Assembly: GCA_963737075.1 (NCBI GenBank) | Contig: CAVTRI010000002.1 | Span: forward strand, 2,542,001-2,606,000 | DNA from: CAVTRI01 sp963737075 | GTDB lineage: Bacteria; Actinomycetota; Acidimicrobiia; Acidimicrobiales; Palsa-688 | Length of the DNA: 64,000 nucleotides | Direction of reading: 5' to 3' | Shown here: one piece after another, positions 42,707-49,554 of the stretch | Numbering within the stretch: the first letter of the stretch is position 1 | Layout of the letters: the number at the start of each line of letters is the position of its first letter | Translations under genes and position numbers: made by a program | The notes under the pieces: generated by a model | Seen by the model: the letters and a program-made list of their open reading frames with translations, nothing else | Database searches by the model: none | Told to the model about the DNA's origin: nothing

Positions 42707-43030
42707 CTAGACGGCGACGGGCTGAATGGTCAGATCCTGTGTGTAGTCGCCCCGCAGTACTCGGACCGCCAGCTGCCCGTTGGCGAGGGACGCCTTCACC
42801 CCGGCGCCGAAGCCGGCCGGAAGGTCGATGTGGCGTTCGTAGCAGCCGTACTCCCACTCATGGAGGAGGTACTGGCGGGGGCCGGCGCTGCGCAGGCGGG
42901 CCCAGAACCGCAGGGTGCCGGGGCGAACCTCGACGGTCACGTCTGTGGCGGTCACCGCGGGGAGGGGGGCTAGCACGACTAACGCAGCCGGGGTCTCGTA
43001 GACGTTGACGGGCACCGATTGGGGGCGCAT
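42707..43030 (-). CDS. Hsp20/alpha-crystallin-type small heat shock protein
   Basis: About 107 residues, nearly all alpha-crystallin domain: VNVYETPAALVVLAPLPAVTATDVTVEV, LHEWEYGCYERHIDLPAGFGAGVKASLANGQLAVRVL. The LANGQLAVRVL stretch stands where A-x-x-x-n-GvL is expected, with GQL for GVL. It lacks the usual N-terminal arm and C-terminal IXI tail, so oligomer formation may be limited. The start at 43030 is preferred because GGAGG lies 5 nt upstream; ATG 43093 would add 21 residues. It would bind unfolding proteins as an ATP-independent holdase. Confidence 0.8.
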   Translation of the reverse strand: MRPQSVPVNVYETPAALVVLAPLPAVTATDVTVEVRPGTLRFWARLRSAGPRQYLLHEWEYGCYERHIDLPAGFGAGVKASLANGQLAVRVLRGDYTQDLTIQPVAV

Positions 43031-43205
43031 GGCGGCCTCCGTCGATGCCGTGGCGGTGGCGACCTCATCACGGGTGGGATGGCCTTCAGCCATGTCCGGA
43101 ACGCTACTCGCAGAGCAGCGGTGCAGATATCCCGGCAAGCCTCAAAGCCGGCAGGCTGGCGCCTTCTTCACGACCGACGCTATGCACACGTCGGTCACCT
43201 GGTCG

Positions 43206-43601
43206 TCATGGTCGGATCAGGTCGATCTGGCAACCGGCGGCCGACGCCGCTGCCAGGCGGGTGTCCGCCGTGAGCAGGGTGACCTCGAGGACCTCGGCCA
43301 ACGCCACGTAGGCGGCGTCGTAGACGCTGAGGTTCTCGCCAAGCTGCCAGCAGCGAGACAGAAGCGGACCGTGGGCCACGCGCTGGATACGGAGGGCGCC
43401 CAGGTCCTCCAGGGCGAGCTGGGCTCGCCGCTGGTCAAGGGCACCGGTAGCCGCCAGCCGTCGCCACGCGGACGCCACCTCCAGGTCGATCAGGTGGGGA
43501 GCGGTCAGTCGCTGGCCGCGCAGCCGACCCCGTACTCGGTCGCCGTCGTCGCCGTCATCGGCGAGCGCGGTGACGATGACGCTGGCGTCGACGACGATCA
43601 A
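43206..43601 (-). CDS. vapC: PIN-domain toxin (VapC family)
   Basis: Ribonuclease toxin of 131 residues. The four acidic positions of the PIN site are visible: Asp in VVDASVIVTAL, Glu in LIDLEVASAW, Asp in SVYDAAYVALAE and Asp in TADTRLA. The TTG start overlaps the antitoxin stop by four bases (TTGA), which keeps toxin translation tied to the antitoxin. It would cleave tRNA or rRNA when the antitoxin is degraded; the target is unknown. The pair lies next to decayed mobile DNA and a tRNA-bounded island. Confidence 0.9.
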   Translation of the reverse strand: MIVVDASVIVTALADDGDDGDRVRGRLRGQRLTAPHLIDLEVASAWRRLAATGALDQRRAQLALEDLGALRIQRVAHGPLLSRCWQLGENLSVYDAAYVALAEVLEVTLLTADTRLAAASAAGCQIDLIRP

Positions 43602-43828
43602 CCAGCGTCGCGGCCGGAGCGGACGGCCCTCACCGCATCTGTCAGGGGAGCGCGTCCGCCCGCCCGCCCGCCGGCCCGGTCCAGGACCTCCTCCACGGTG
43701 GGCGTATGGGCATCCTCGACGAGGCGGCTGAGCAGGTACTCCTGGAGTGACATTCCCGCCGCTGCCGCTCGGCGGCGTAGCGTCGCGTGGACATCGTCGG
43801 GGACGCCTTTGACTTGGATGCTCGGCAC
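43598..43828 (-). CDS. vapB: VapB/FitA-type ribbon-helix-helix antitoxin
   Basis: A 76-residue protein. SIQVKGVPDDVHATLRRRAAAAGMSLQEYLLSRLVEDA is an Arc-type ribbon-helix-helix as in FitA-like antitoxins and would bind the operon's operator as a dimer. The C-terminal part (TPTVEEVLDRAGG) is the likely toxin-wrapping segment. It precedes vapC with a TTGA overlap. The palindrome GGCGCCA occurs twice just upstream (about 43850), ATGGCGCCAGCATGGCGCCA, and is a candidate operator. Confidence 0.88.
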   Translation of the reverse strand: MPSIQVKGVPDDVHATLRRRAAAAGMSLQEYLLSRLVEDAHTPTVEEVLDRAGGRAGGRAPLTDAVRAVRSGRDAG

Positions 43829-44369
43829 GCCGGCAGTCTACCCCCATGGCGCCAGCATGGCGCCAATGCCTCCGAACCAGCGCCATTTTGGGGTTTCGGC
43901 GGGAAGCCTAGAGCGTGGATATGATGCTCGCCGATTTCTCTTGTGATACTTCACCTTTTAGTGGCTGGCGGGGAAGGCTCGAATGTGCGACCTCCTGATC
44001 CAAAGGCCGGATGGCAGCCGACGACGTGTTCTCCGGCCTCGGGTGGCGTAGGAGGCAGCATCGGAGATTGAGAGGGTTGCCGCCTCCTCAGTCAGGCTTT
44101 GGTATTGCTCGCCGAGCGATTCGCAGATGGCGGTCCGGTCGGCCTCTCTGTCACTCAGGCACAGCTGGTCGCCGGTCGTCGCCCGAGCGGCATGTGTGGC
44201 GCCAACAGCCGAGCGGCCGTTTCGTCATCCCCCGCGTCATGTGCCAGCCCGCGAGCAGTTCGAGGGCGTCGATGGCGATGTCTGGACGCGTCGGAACAGT
44301 TCTGGGATCCGTCCCCGCACACAGATGTGGCCGCGTGCACTGCGGTAGCAAGCTCGTAGAAGGAATGCC
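43829..44369. other. Gene-free DNA holding the vapBC promoter region and left edge of the tRNA-Gln island
   Basis: A 541-bp stretch without a supportable gene. It contains a tandem ATGGCGCCA palindrome near 43845-43865 (possible VapB operator) and the tRNA-Gln 3'-half copy at 43962-44005. From 44006 to the IS end there are about 360 bp with no coding signal or recognised repeat. Confidence 0.5.
43962..44005 (-). repeat. Decayed copy of the 3' half of tRNA-Gln (att-like site)
   Basis: TGGCTGGCGGGG and TGCGACCTCCTGATCCAAAG match the 3' end of the intact tRNA-Gln at 47759-47834 exactly, including the CCA end, with a few changes in between in the T-arm. It lies in the same orientation 3.8 kb to the left. 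Integrative elements that enter at tRNA 3' ends leave this arrangement. The mismatches suggest an old event. Confidence 0.62.
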
Positions 44370-44378
44370 ATGAAGAGG

Positions 44379-44434
44379 GGCCTCCCCCGGTGACAGCGTG
44401 TTGTCACCGAGTAACCCCATCACCAAGGGAGGCC
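44379..44434 (+). promoter_or_regulatory. Alternative hairpins over the transposase ribosome site
   Basis: GGTGACA (44389-44395) pairs with TGTCACC (44402-44408) in a perfect 7-bp hairpin. Competing with it, GGCCTCCCCCGGTG (44379-44392) can pair with CACCAAGGGAGGCC (44421-44434), which would bury the AGGGAGG ribosome site. The two folds share GGTG and exclude each other, so they could switch transposase translation. Confidence 0.4.
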
Positions 44435-44441
44435 ATGACCA

Positions 44442-45488
44442 ATGTTGCACGCTGGGTTGGATTTGTCACGCAAGTCGCTGGAGGTGCACTTGTTGGCCGA
44501 GGATGGCGCCACGGTGGCCGCGATGAGCGTGCCCCCGATGTGCTGGGGCTGCGGGCGTTGGTGCGCATGGTGGCCCGCCAGCCGGGAGGGCGGCATGTGG
44601 TGGCGGTAATCGAGTCGATGAACGGCGCCCGCTTCGTGCACGACACGTTGGAGTTGGCGGGCTGGCGGGTGGAGATCGCGGACGCCGCCAAGGTGAAGGG
44701 GTTGGCCCCTCTGGCTTGTAAGACGGACCGTATCGACGCCTGGGTGCTGGCCGAGCTGTCCCGCCGGGATCTGGTCCCCTCGATTTGGTTGCCGGACCCG
44801 GCCACCCGTGGTGCCCGGGAGTTGGCCCGCTGGAGGCTGCATCTGGTTCGACACCGCACGGCATTGAAGAACCGGGTGCACGCCGCGTTGGTGGCGTTCG
44901 GTCACCCCTGCCCAGTCGCCGATTTATTCGGTATCGAGGGCCGTGACCTGTTGGACCGGCTGCCAGTTCCCTGAGCCGTGGCGCGGGGACGTTGAAGCGG
45001 CGATCCGGCTGATCGACACCCTCAGCTTCGAGATCGCCACCCTCGAGGACGAGCTCAAGGCCGAGGGCGTCGACCACCCGTACATGCGGCTGCTACTCAC
45101 GGTGCCCGGAATCTCGTGGGTGCTGGCCTACACCATCGCCGCCGAGATCGGCGACATCGCCCGTTTCCCCACTCCCGTCAAGCTGTGCGGCTACACCGGA
45201 CTGTGCCCGCGCGTCTATCAGTCCGGCCAGTCCGACCACAGGGGCAGCCTGGCCAAGAACGGGCCCAAGTACCTGCGCTGGGCGCTCATCGAGGCGACCA
45301 CCAAAGCCTCCCAACATCCGGTGTACGCCGAGCGCTACCAGCGCACCGCCAAACGTCTCGGTCGCCAGCGGGGCAAGAAGGTCGCCCGGGTCGACCTCGC
45401 CCGCAGACTGGCCGAAGCCATCTGGCACATGCTCGCCAACGGCGAGGTCTTCGCCCCCGCCGGCTTTCCCGCATCGAAGGCCGCATGA
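44442..45488 (+). pseudogene. IS110-family DEDD transposase/recombinase, two frameshifts
   Basis: Start ATG 44442 (AGGGAGG upstream) gives MLHAGLDLSRKSLEVHLLAEDG, whose Asp is the first RuvC-like acid. A base missing in C5 (44532-44536) shifts the frame, which continues VLGLRALVRMVARQ, VIESMNGARFVHD and KTDRIDAWVLAELSRRDL (remaining acids). A second missing base in the CCC at 44969-44971 shifts it again, giving the C-terminal serine domain: LLTVPGISWVLAYTIAAEIGDIARFPTPVKLCGYTGLCP, QSGQSDHRGSLAKNGPKYLRWAL. Restored length is about 348 residues, full size. Either inactivated or affected by homopolymer errors. Confidence 0.85.
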
Positions 45489-45829
45489 TGATCGAGTCAT
45501 CGCTTCGGCAGGCGCCACCAGGGGTCGTGGCTGCTTGACAGCCCTCGAAGGAGATGCGCTACCGGAGCGAGCCTCCCATCGGCATAGTCCACGCCCACGA
45601 GCTGGCGATAGAGAGATGAGCACCGCTCCACCCATGACCGGGAGGCAGACCGCAACCAGGTGCCGCGGCACAGGCTGCGGCACGAAGCCCATAATGGCTG
45701 GCGACAACCATCGACCCCGCCGGCGTCAAGGGCCTCCGCTCGCTGCGCTCACTCCGCTCGGCCTGCGGCCTTGACCCCGGCTCCCACACAAGACAGGGCT
45801 GGCGCAGACAGGCCTGCCCCTTGACAACC
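45489..45829 (+). ncRNA. Candidate bridge RNA region of the IS110/IS1111 element
   Basis: A 341-nt non-coding segment between the recombinase stop and the right inverted repeat. It contains hairpin-forming parts: TGCCGC/GCGGCA near 45660-45685 and GTCAAGGGCC (45725-45734) pairing with GGCCTTGAC (45767-45775). Members of the IS1111 branch are reported to encode their bridge RNA downstream of the recombinase, so position and length fit. I could not identify target- or donor-binding loops, because the junction sequences are unknown. Confidence 0.35.
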
Positions 45830-45968
45830 GGCCCCTCTTCATAGAGAGCCCCTCCTCCTCCGGGGGTGGGAGGACGGGGCGAACGATACGGAGCCAGTGT
45901 TTCCGAACAGCGGCTATTTCTGCGGTGCCAACAATGCCGTGGCACCACCCGGGGGTACAGTCCGGCTG

Positions 45969-46394
45969 ATGGCAAGAGACGGGAAACTCGAACATCTGGC
46001 AAGGGTGCGGCTGTTCTCGACGCTGAACAAGAGGGAGTTGGCCGTCGTCGGCAAAGCCGCCGACGTGGTGAACGTGAAGGCCGGAAAGGACGTCGTCCGC
46101 GAAGGGTCGATCGGGTACGAGTTCTATTTGATCCTCGGCGGGATCGCGAGCGTCCGGCGCAAGGGGCGCAAAATGGCGACGCTAACCGTCGGCGACTACT
46201 TCGGCGAGCTGGCCTTGCTCGACAAGGGTCCCCGGTCCGCCACTGTCACGGCAGAGACGGACCTCGAGCTCGCCGTCATCACCCAACGCAAGTTTCTGCG
46301 CGTCCTCGACCAGGTCTCCACCGTCGCCCGCAAGCTCCTCGGGAGCATGGCCGGCCGGCTCCGGGAGGTCGACACCAAGGCCATCTCGCACTGA
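45969..46394 (+). CDS. Single-domain cyclic-nucleotide-binding protein
   Basis: A 141-residue protein that is only a cNMP-binding domain: LARVRLFSTLNKRELAVVGKAADVV, GSIGYEFYLILGGIASV and the phosphate-binding cassette GDYFGELALLDKGPRSATVTAETD (F-G-E-L-A-L-L-x-x-x-P-R-x-A). The cassette looks intact, so cAMP or cGMP binding is likely. There is no helix-turn-helix, so it is a sensor or adaptor rather than a Crp regulator. TACAGT (45956-45961) ends 7 nt before the ATG, so translation is probably leaderless. A cyclase-domain pseudogene lies 0.5 kb away in the same island. Confidence 0.88.
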   Translation: MARDGKLEHLARVRLFSTLNKRELAVVGKAADVVNVKAGKDVVREGSIGYEFYLILGGIASVRRKGRKMATLTVGDYFGELALLDKGPRSATVTAETDLELAVITQRKFLRVLDQVSTVARKLLGSMAGRLREVDTKAISH

Positions 46395-46910
46395 GTTGCT
46401 CCCGTCCTTGGGCCGGTCAGGCCGCATCGGCTAACGTTCTCCAGCCCTTACGAGCCCGTCCCCTGATCGGGAGCAGGCCAGACGGCTGTACGAGGAGGCG
46501 CTCAGCGACTCTCTACGGCTCTGTGTTGGACGCGGCGAGGGCCGGCCCGGGCATGTGAATGCGCCGCCCCCGGCTGGAACGGAGGCCAGAGCTGCTCGGT
46601 GGCGGCTAAGTGTGCGGGGCGTCTGCCTACGACTGGTTCTACGGCTGGCGCACGCTAAGCAGGACCGGCTGCGCGAAACTGGTTCTCTTACCGGTCGACC
46701 GCAAAAACTCCCGACGAGATCGCCGAGCGGATACCGATCCGGGTGGTTGCAGCTCCGCCGGGTTGATCTGGCGAGATCAATGGCGACGGGCCGGCACGTC
46801 AAGAACCGGGCCCGGTTCGGCGGTATCGCGCCCAAAAGCATCATCGCCGGGTAAGGGGAACCAATCTCAAATGAGGGCGGGGCAGTTGGTGACGAACTGC
46901 CTTCCTGAGG
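46395..46910. other. Gene-free spacer within the tRNA-Gln island
   Basis: A 516-bp stretch between the cNMP-binding gene and the cyclase pseudogene. Open frames on both strands are short, Arg/Ser-rich and without recognisable motifs. I see no repeat, tRNA or clear promoter; probably decayed coding DNA. Confidence 0.5.
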
Positions 46911-47755
46911 TCAGGCGACCTGGAGCAGGCGCCAGGTTCCTGACACACCTTTGAGTACATGGTCGCCTCGGTCGACGAACGAGATGTTTGAGCCGTCACG
47001 AGGTCACCGACCGTCCGCGAGACGAATACCTCTCCTGGCCCGCCAGCGAGGTCACCCGGGCACCAATGTGCACTGCGATCCCGGCTATGTGGTCGCCTCG
47101 GACCTCGACCTCGCCGGTGCGGAGCCCGGCACGGACATCGATGCCGAGTTCCCGGCCGGCGGCCAGGACGGCGTTGGCGCACTTGATGGCGCGGGCTGGG
47201 CCATCAAAGGTGGCAAGGGCCCCGTCACCCGTGGTTTTCACAACCCGATCTCGCCATGGGTCAACGAGACGAGCCACAGACGCGTGGTGTCGATCAAGAA
47301 GTTCGTGCCACGCGCGGTCACCCAGCGACGATGCCTGACCGGTCGAATTCACGACGTCAGTGAACAACACCGCGGTGTCATGGGCGGCCCCCCCGGCGCC
47401 GGTGAGGAACTCCGCGATGGCGTCCACCCACCCGTCGACGTCGCCGCAGAACGGGAAGTGGACGTCGCCGGGAAGCTGAACGAGCTTCGCCCCTGGGATC
47501 GCCTCCGCCAGGTAGCGGGCGTGCGCGACCTCCACCAACTGATCTCCCGCGTGCAGCACAAGAGTCGGCAACCGGGTGCTCGCTAGCGCCGGGCGGACAT
47601 CGATCGCCAGGTTGCAGCGCAGAAGGGTGCGGGAGGCGCCGGGGGCTCGCGCAGCGCTCGTAGCTGGGCCACCACCGAACGAAGTTCTCGTCCTCCCCAA
47701 CGTTCGGCGCGCAGAGCCGGAGTGTGAGCGACTCGGCAGTCCCAAAACCACCTTT
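46911..47755 (-). pseudogene. Alpha/beta-hydrolase-adenylate cyclase fusion, 5'-truncated and frameshifted
   Basis: Reads into the remains of a hydrolase domain (GTAESLTLRLCAP, GEDENFVRWW, then RLPTLVLHAGDQLVEVAHARYLAEAIPGAKLVQLPGDVH). A class III cyclase follows (VLFTDVVNSTGQA, VVKTTGDGALATFDGP, GLRTGEVEV, VHIGARVTSLAG). After SLAG the frame shifts to GPGEVFVSRTVGDLV and again to FVDRGDHVLKGVSGTWRLL, ending at TGA 46911-46913. The first half of the hydrolase is missing, and homology begins 4 nt from the tRNA-Gln 3' end, so the island junction probably cut the gene. Such fusions are common actinobacterial signalling proteins; this copy should be dead. Confidence 0.75.
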
Positions 47756-47758
47756 TGC

Positions 47759-47834
47759 TGGCTGGCGGGGCAGGGCTCGAACCTGCGACCTCCTGATCCA
47801 AAGTCAGGCGTTCTGCCAGTTGAACTACCCGCCA
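47759..47834 (-). tRNA. tRNA-Gln (anticodon TTG)
   Basis: All arms fold. The acceptor TGGCGGG pairs with CCCGCCA, discriminator G and an encoded CCA. The anticodon stem CCTGA/TCAGG encloses loop CTTTGGA with anticodon TTG, and the T-arm is GCAGG-TTCGAGC-CCTGC. It lies upstream of glmU, as in other actinobacteria. Its 3' half is duplicated at 43962-44005, making it the probable integration site of the intervening island. Confidence 0.95.
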
Positions 47835-48443
47835 TGGCGAGGCACGACCAGCGTAGACCGCCGCGCATCGGCGGCCGATTTCACACCGCCGAGCTGACGT
47901 CGCACGACATGGGCCGACCCGACTGGCCACGCCCCGCACGGTGCGCCTCATCGCGCCATCCGCCGGGGAATGGCGCGATGCGGCATCAGGTCGTTGATGG
48001 CAGGCGCGATCGGGCGACGTATGTGATGCCTGAACGCGCCACCTCTCGCTGGCGTGGCGCCAGATCGCGCCCCAGGGCGCCCCATGGCGCGATCGCGCAC
48101 CCGAGCACGGGCAAAAGCGGTGGCGCCCCATGGCGCGATCGCGCACCCGAGCACGGGCAAAAGCGGTGGCACAAGGCGCGATCGCGCACCCGAGCACGGG
48201 CAAAACCGAGCAAGGCCCGAGCACGCGATCGCGCACCCGAGCACGGGCAAAAGCGGCGGCGCAAGGCGCGACCGCGCACCCGAGCAAGAGCGAGCAAAAC
48301 CGAGCAAGGCCCGAGCACGGCCCCGGCGAGTGCTGACAGCCACCAGGAGCAACGTGCTTCGCACGCTGAGCGAAGACGCCGCGCATCTGCGGCGCCCACG
48401 TTGAAGCCGCAGTGGAGTGCCAGCGGTGCAGTAGAAAGGGAAC
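47835..48443. other. Intergenic region between tRNA-Gln and glmU with tandem repeats
   Basis: A 609-bp stretch without a credible gene. Long open frames exist on both strands only because of the repeat's high GC content. Outside the repeat array (48086-48310) I see no promoter-like motif strong enough to list except the purine-rich AAAGGGAA ribosome site just before glmU. Confidence 0.5.
48086..48310. repeat. Five imperfect tandem repeats of about 45 bp
   Basis: Units begin near 48086, 48132, 48175, 48221 and 48265 and contain GCGCGATCGCGCACCCGAGC followed by ACGGGCAAAA. The core carries the palindrome GCGATCGC. Spacing varies (43-46 bp) and the intervening sequence is not unique spacer DNA, so this is a degenerate tandem array rather than a CRISPR. 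A further partial unit (CCCGAGCACGG) follows to about 48320. Confidence 0.65.
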
Positions 48444-49550
48444 GTGAGCGCCTCCCGGTCTCTCGCTGTCGTGGTGCTGGCGGCGGGGGAGGGCACCCGG
48501 ATGCGGTCCGAGCGCCCCAAGCCCCTGCATCGCCTGTGCGGTCGCCCGATGGTGCTGCACGTGCTCGACGCCGCCGCCCAGCTTGATCTTGCTCGGGCGG
48601 TGGTTGTGGTTGGTCACGGAGGCCCACGCGTCTCCAAGGCGGTCAACGAACAACCTCCCTCGGACCTCCACATCGACTTCGTCGAACAATCCGTCCAGCG
48701 CGGTACCGGCGACGCCGTATCAGTGGCCCTGACCGCCTTTCCCGACGACGACCTCGACGATGGCGACGTGCTGGTGCTGCCCGGCGACACCCCGCTGCTG
48801 CGGGCACCCACCTTGGCCGCGCTCGTCCGGGCGCATCGGGAGGCGGACGCCGCGGCCACGGTGCTGACGGCGACGCTCGACGACCCGACCGGCTACGGCC
48901 GGGTGGTGCGGGACAAGCAGGGGTATGTCGCCCGCATCGTCGAGCAGGCCGACGCCACGCCCGAAGAGCTCGCCGTGGACGAGGTCAACACCTCTATCTA
49001 CGTGTTCCGCCGGTCCGTGCTCGCTCCCGCGCTGCGCCGGCTCAGCCCGGACAACGCGCAGGGCGAGTACTACCTCACCGACGTGGTCGCCGTGCTTCAC
49101 GACGCCGGGTACGCAGTGTCGGCAATGGTCGCCGCCGACCCGATGGAGGCGGCCGGAATCAACGACCGGGCGCAGCTTGCGGTGGCCGAGGCGGAGCTGC
49201 GCGACCGCATCAACGAGCGGTGGATGCGCCGGGGCGTGACGATGCTCGACCCCGAGCGCACGTACCTTGACACGACCGTCCACTTGACCGCCGACGTGAC
49301 GCTGTACCCGGGAACCATGCTGCAAGGCGCAACCACCGTGGAGGCGGGAGCAGAGATCGGCCCGGACACTCAGCTGGCTGACTGTTCCGTCGGCGCCCGG
49401 GCGGTCGTGACCGCGACCATTGGGCGTCGGGCAGTCATCGGGGCCGATGCCCGGGTCGGGCCGTGGGCGTGGCTGCCGCCGGGGACACGAGTGCACGAGG
49501 GCACGGTCACTGGAGCATGCTTCACTGGTACCACTGTCGACGAAGGTTGA
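48444..49550 (+). CDS. glmU: N-acetylglucosamine-1-phosphate uridylyltransferase, truncated GlmU
   Basis: The N-terminal pyrophosphorylase is complete: VVLAAGEGTRMRSERPKPLHRLCGRPMV (residues 9-36), VLPGDTPLL, GYGRVVRD and VNTSIYVF. It makes UDP-GlcNAc for peptidoglycan. The left-handed beta-helix begins (LDTTVHLTADVTLYPGTMLQGAT) but the protein stops at 368 residues, after GPWAWLPPGTRVHEGTVTGACFTG. The usual 450-480-residue protein continues with the acetyl-CoA site and catalytic His, which are missing here. Either this lineage acetylates GlcN-1-P with another enzyme, or a frame-disrupting change follows. GTG start with AAAGGGAA upstream. Only 4 nt separate it from prs. Confidence 0.9.
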   Translation: MSASRSLAVVVLAAGEGTRMRSERPKPLHRLCGRPMVLHVLDAAAQLDLARAVVVVGHGGPRVSKAVNEQPPSDLHIDFVEQSVQRGTGDAVSVALTAFPDDDLDDGDVLVLPGDTPLLRAPTLAALVRAHREADAAATVLTATLDDPTGYGRVVRDKQGYVARIVEQADATPEELAVDEVNTSIYVFRRSVLAPALRRLSPDNAQGEYYLTDVVAVLHDAGYAVSAMVAADPMEAAGINDRAQLAVAEAELRDRINERWMRRGVTMLDPERTYLDTTVHLTADVTLYPGTMLQGATTVEAGAEIGPDTQLADCSVGARAVVTATIGRRAVIGADARVGPWAWLPPGTRVHEGTVTGACFTGTTVDEG

Positions 49551-49554
49551 GCCC

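Larger units (their letters stand above)
44370..45842 (+). mobile_element. IS110-family element, IS1111-like, bounded by 13-bp inverted repeats
   Basis: The arms ATGAAGAGGGGCC (44370-44382) and GGCCCCTCTTCAT (45830-45842) are perfect inverted repeats flanking one transposase gene. Only about 60 bp precede the gene, but about 340 bp of structured non-coding DNA follow it. Subterminal inverted repeats and a long 3' non-coding part are features of the IS1111 branch, whose members use a bridge RNA. The exact ends lie a few bases outside the repeats and cannot be fixed without an empty site. Confidence 0.78.

Noticed and set aside
46431..46844. Minus-strand open frame of 137 codons in the island
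   Set aside because: Composition is Arg/Ser/Pro-rich with no motif, helices or ribosome site; typical of random high-GC DNA.
48071..48320. Possible CRISPR array
   Set aside because: Repeats are imperfect, units abut without unique spacers, and no cas genes are present in the window.
47835..48443. Long overlapping frames on both strands before glmU
   Set aside because: They consist of translated tandem repeat; frames are open on both strands and have no ribosome site.
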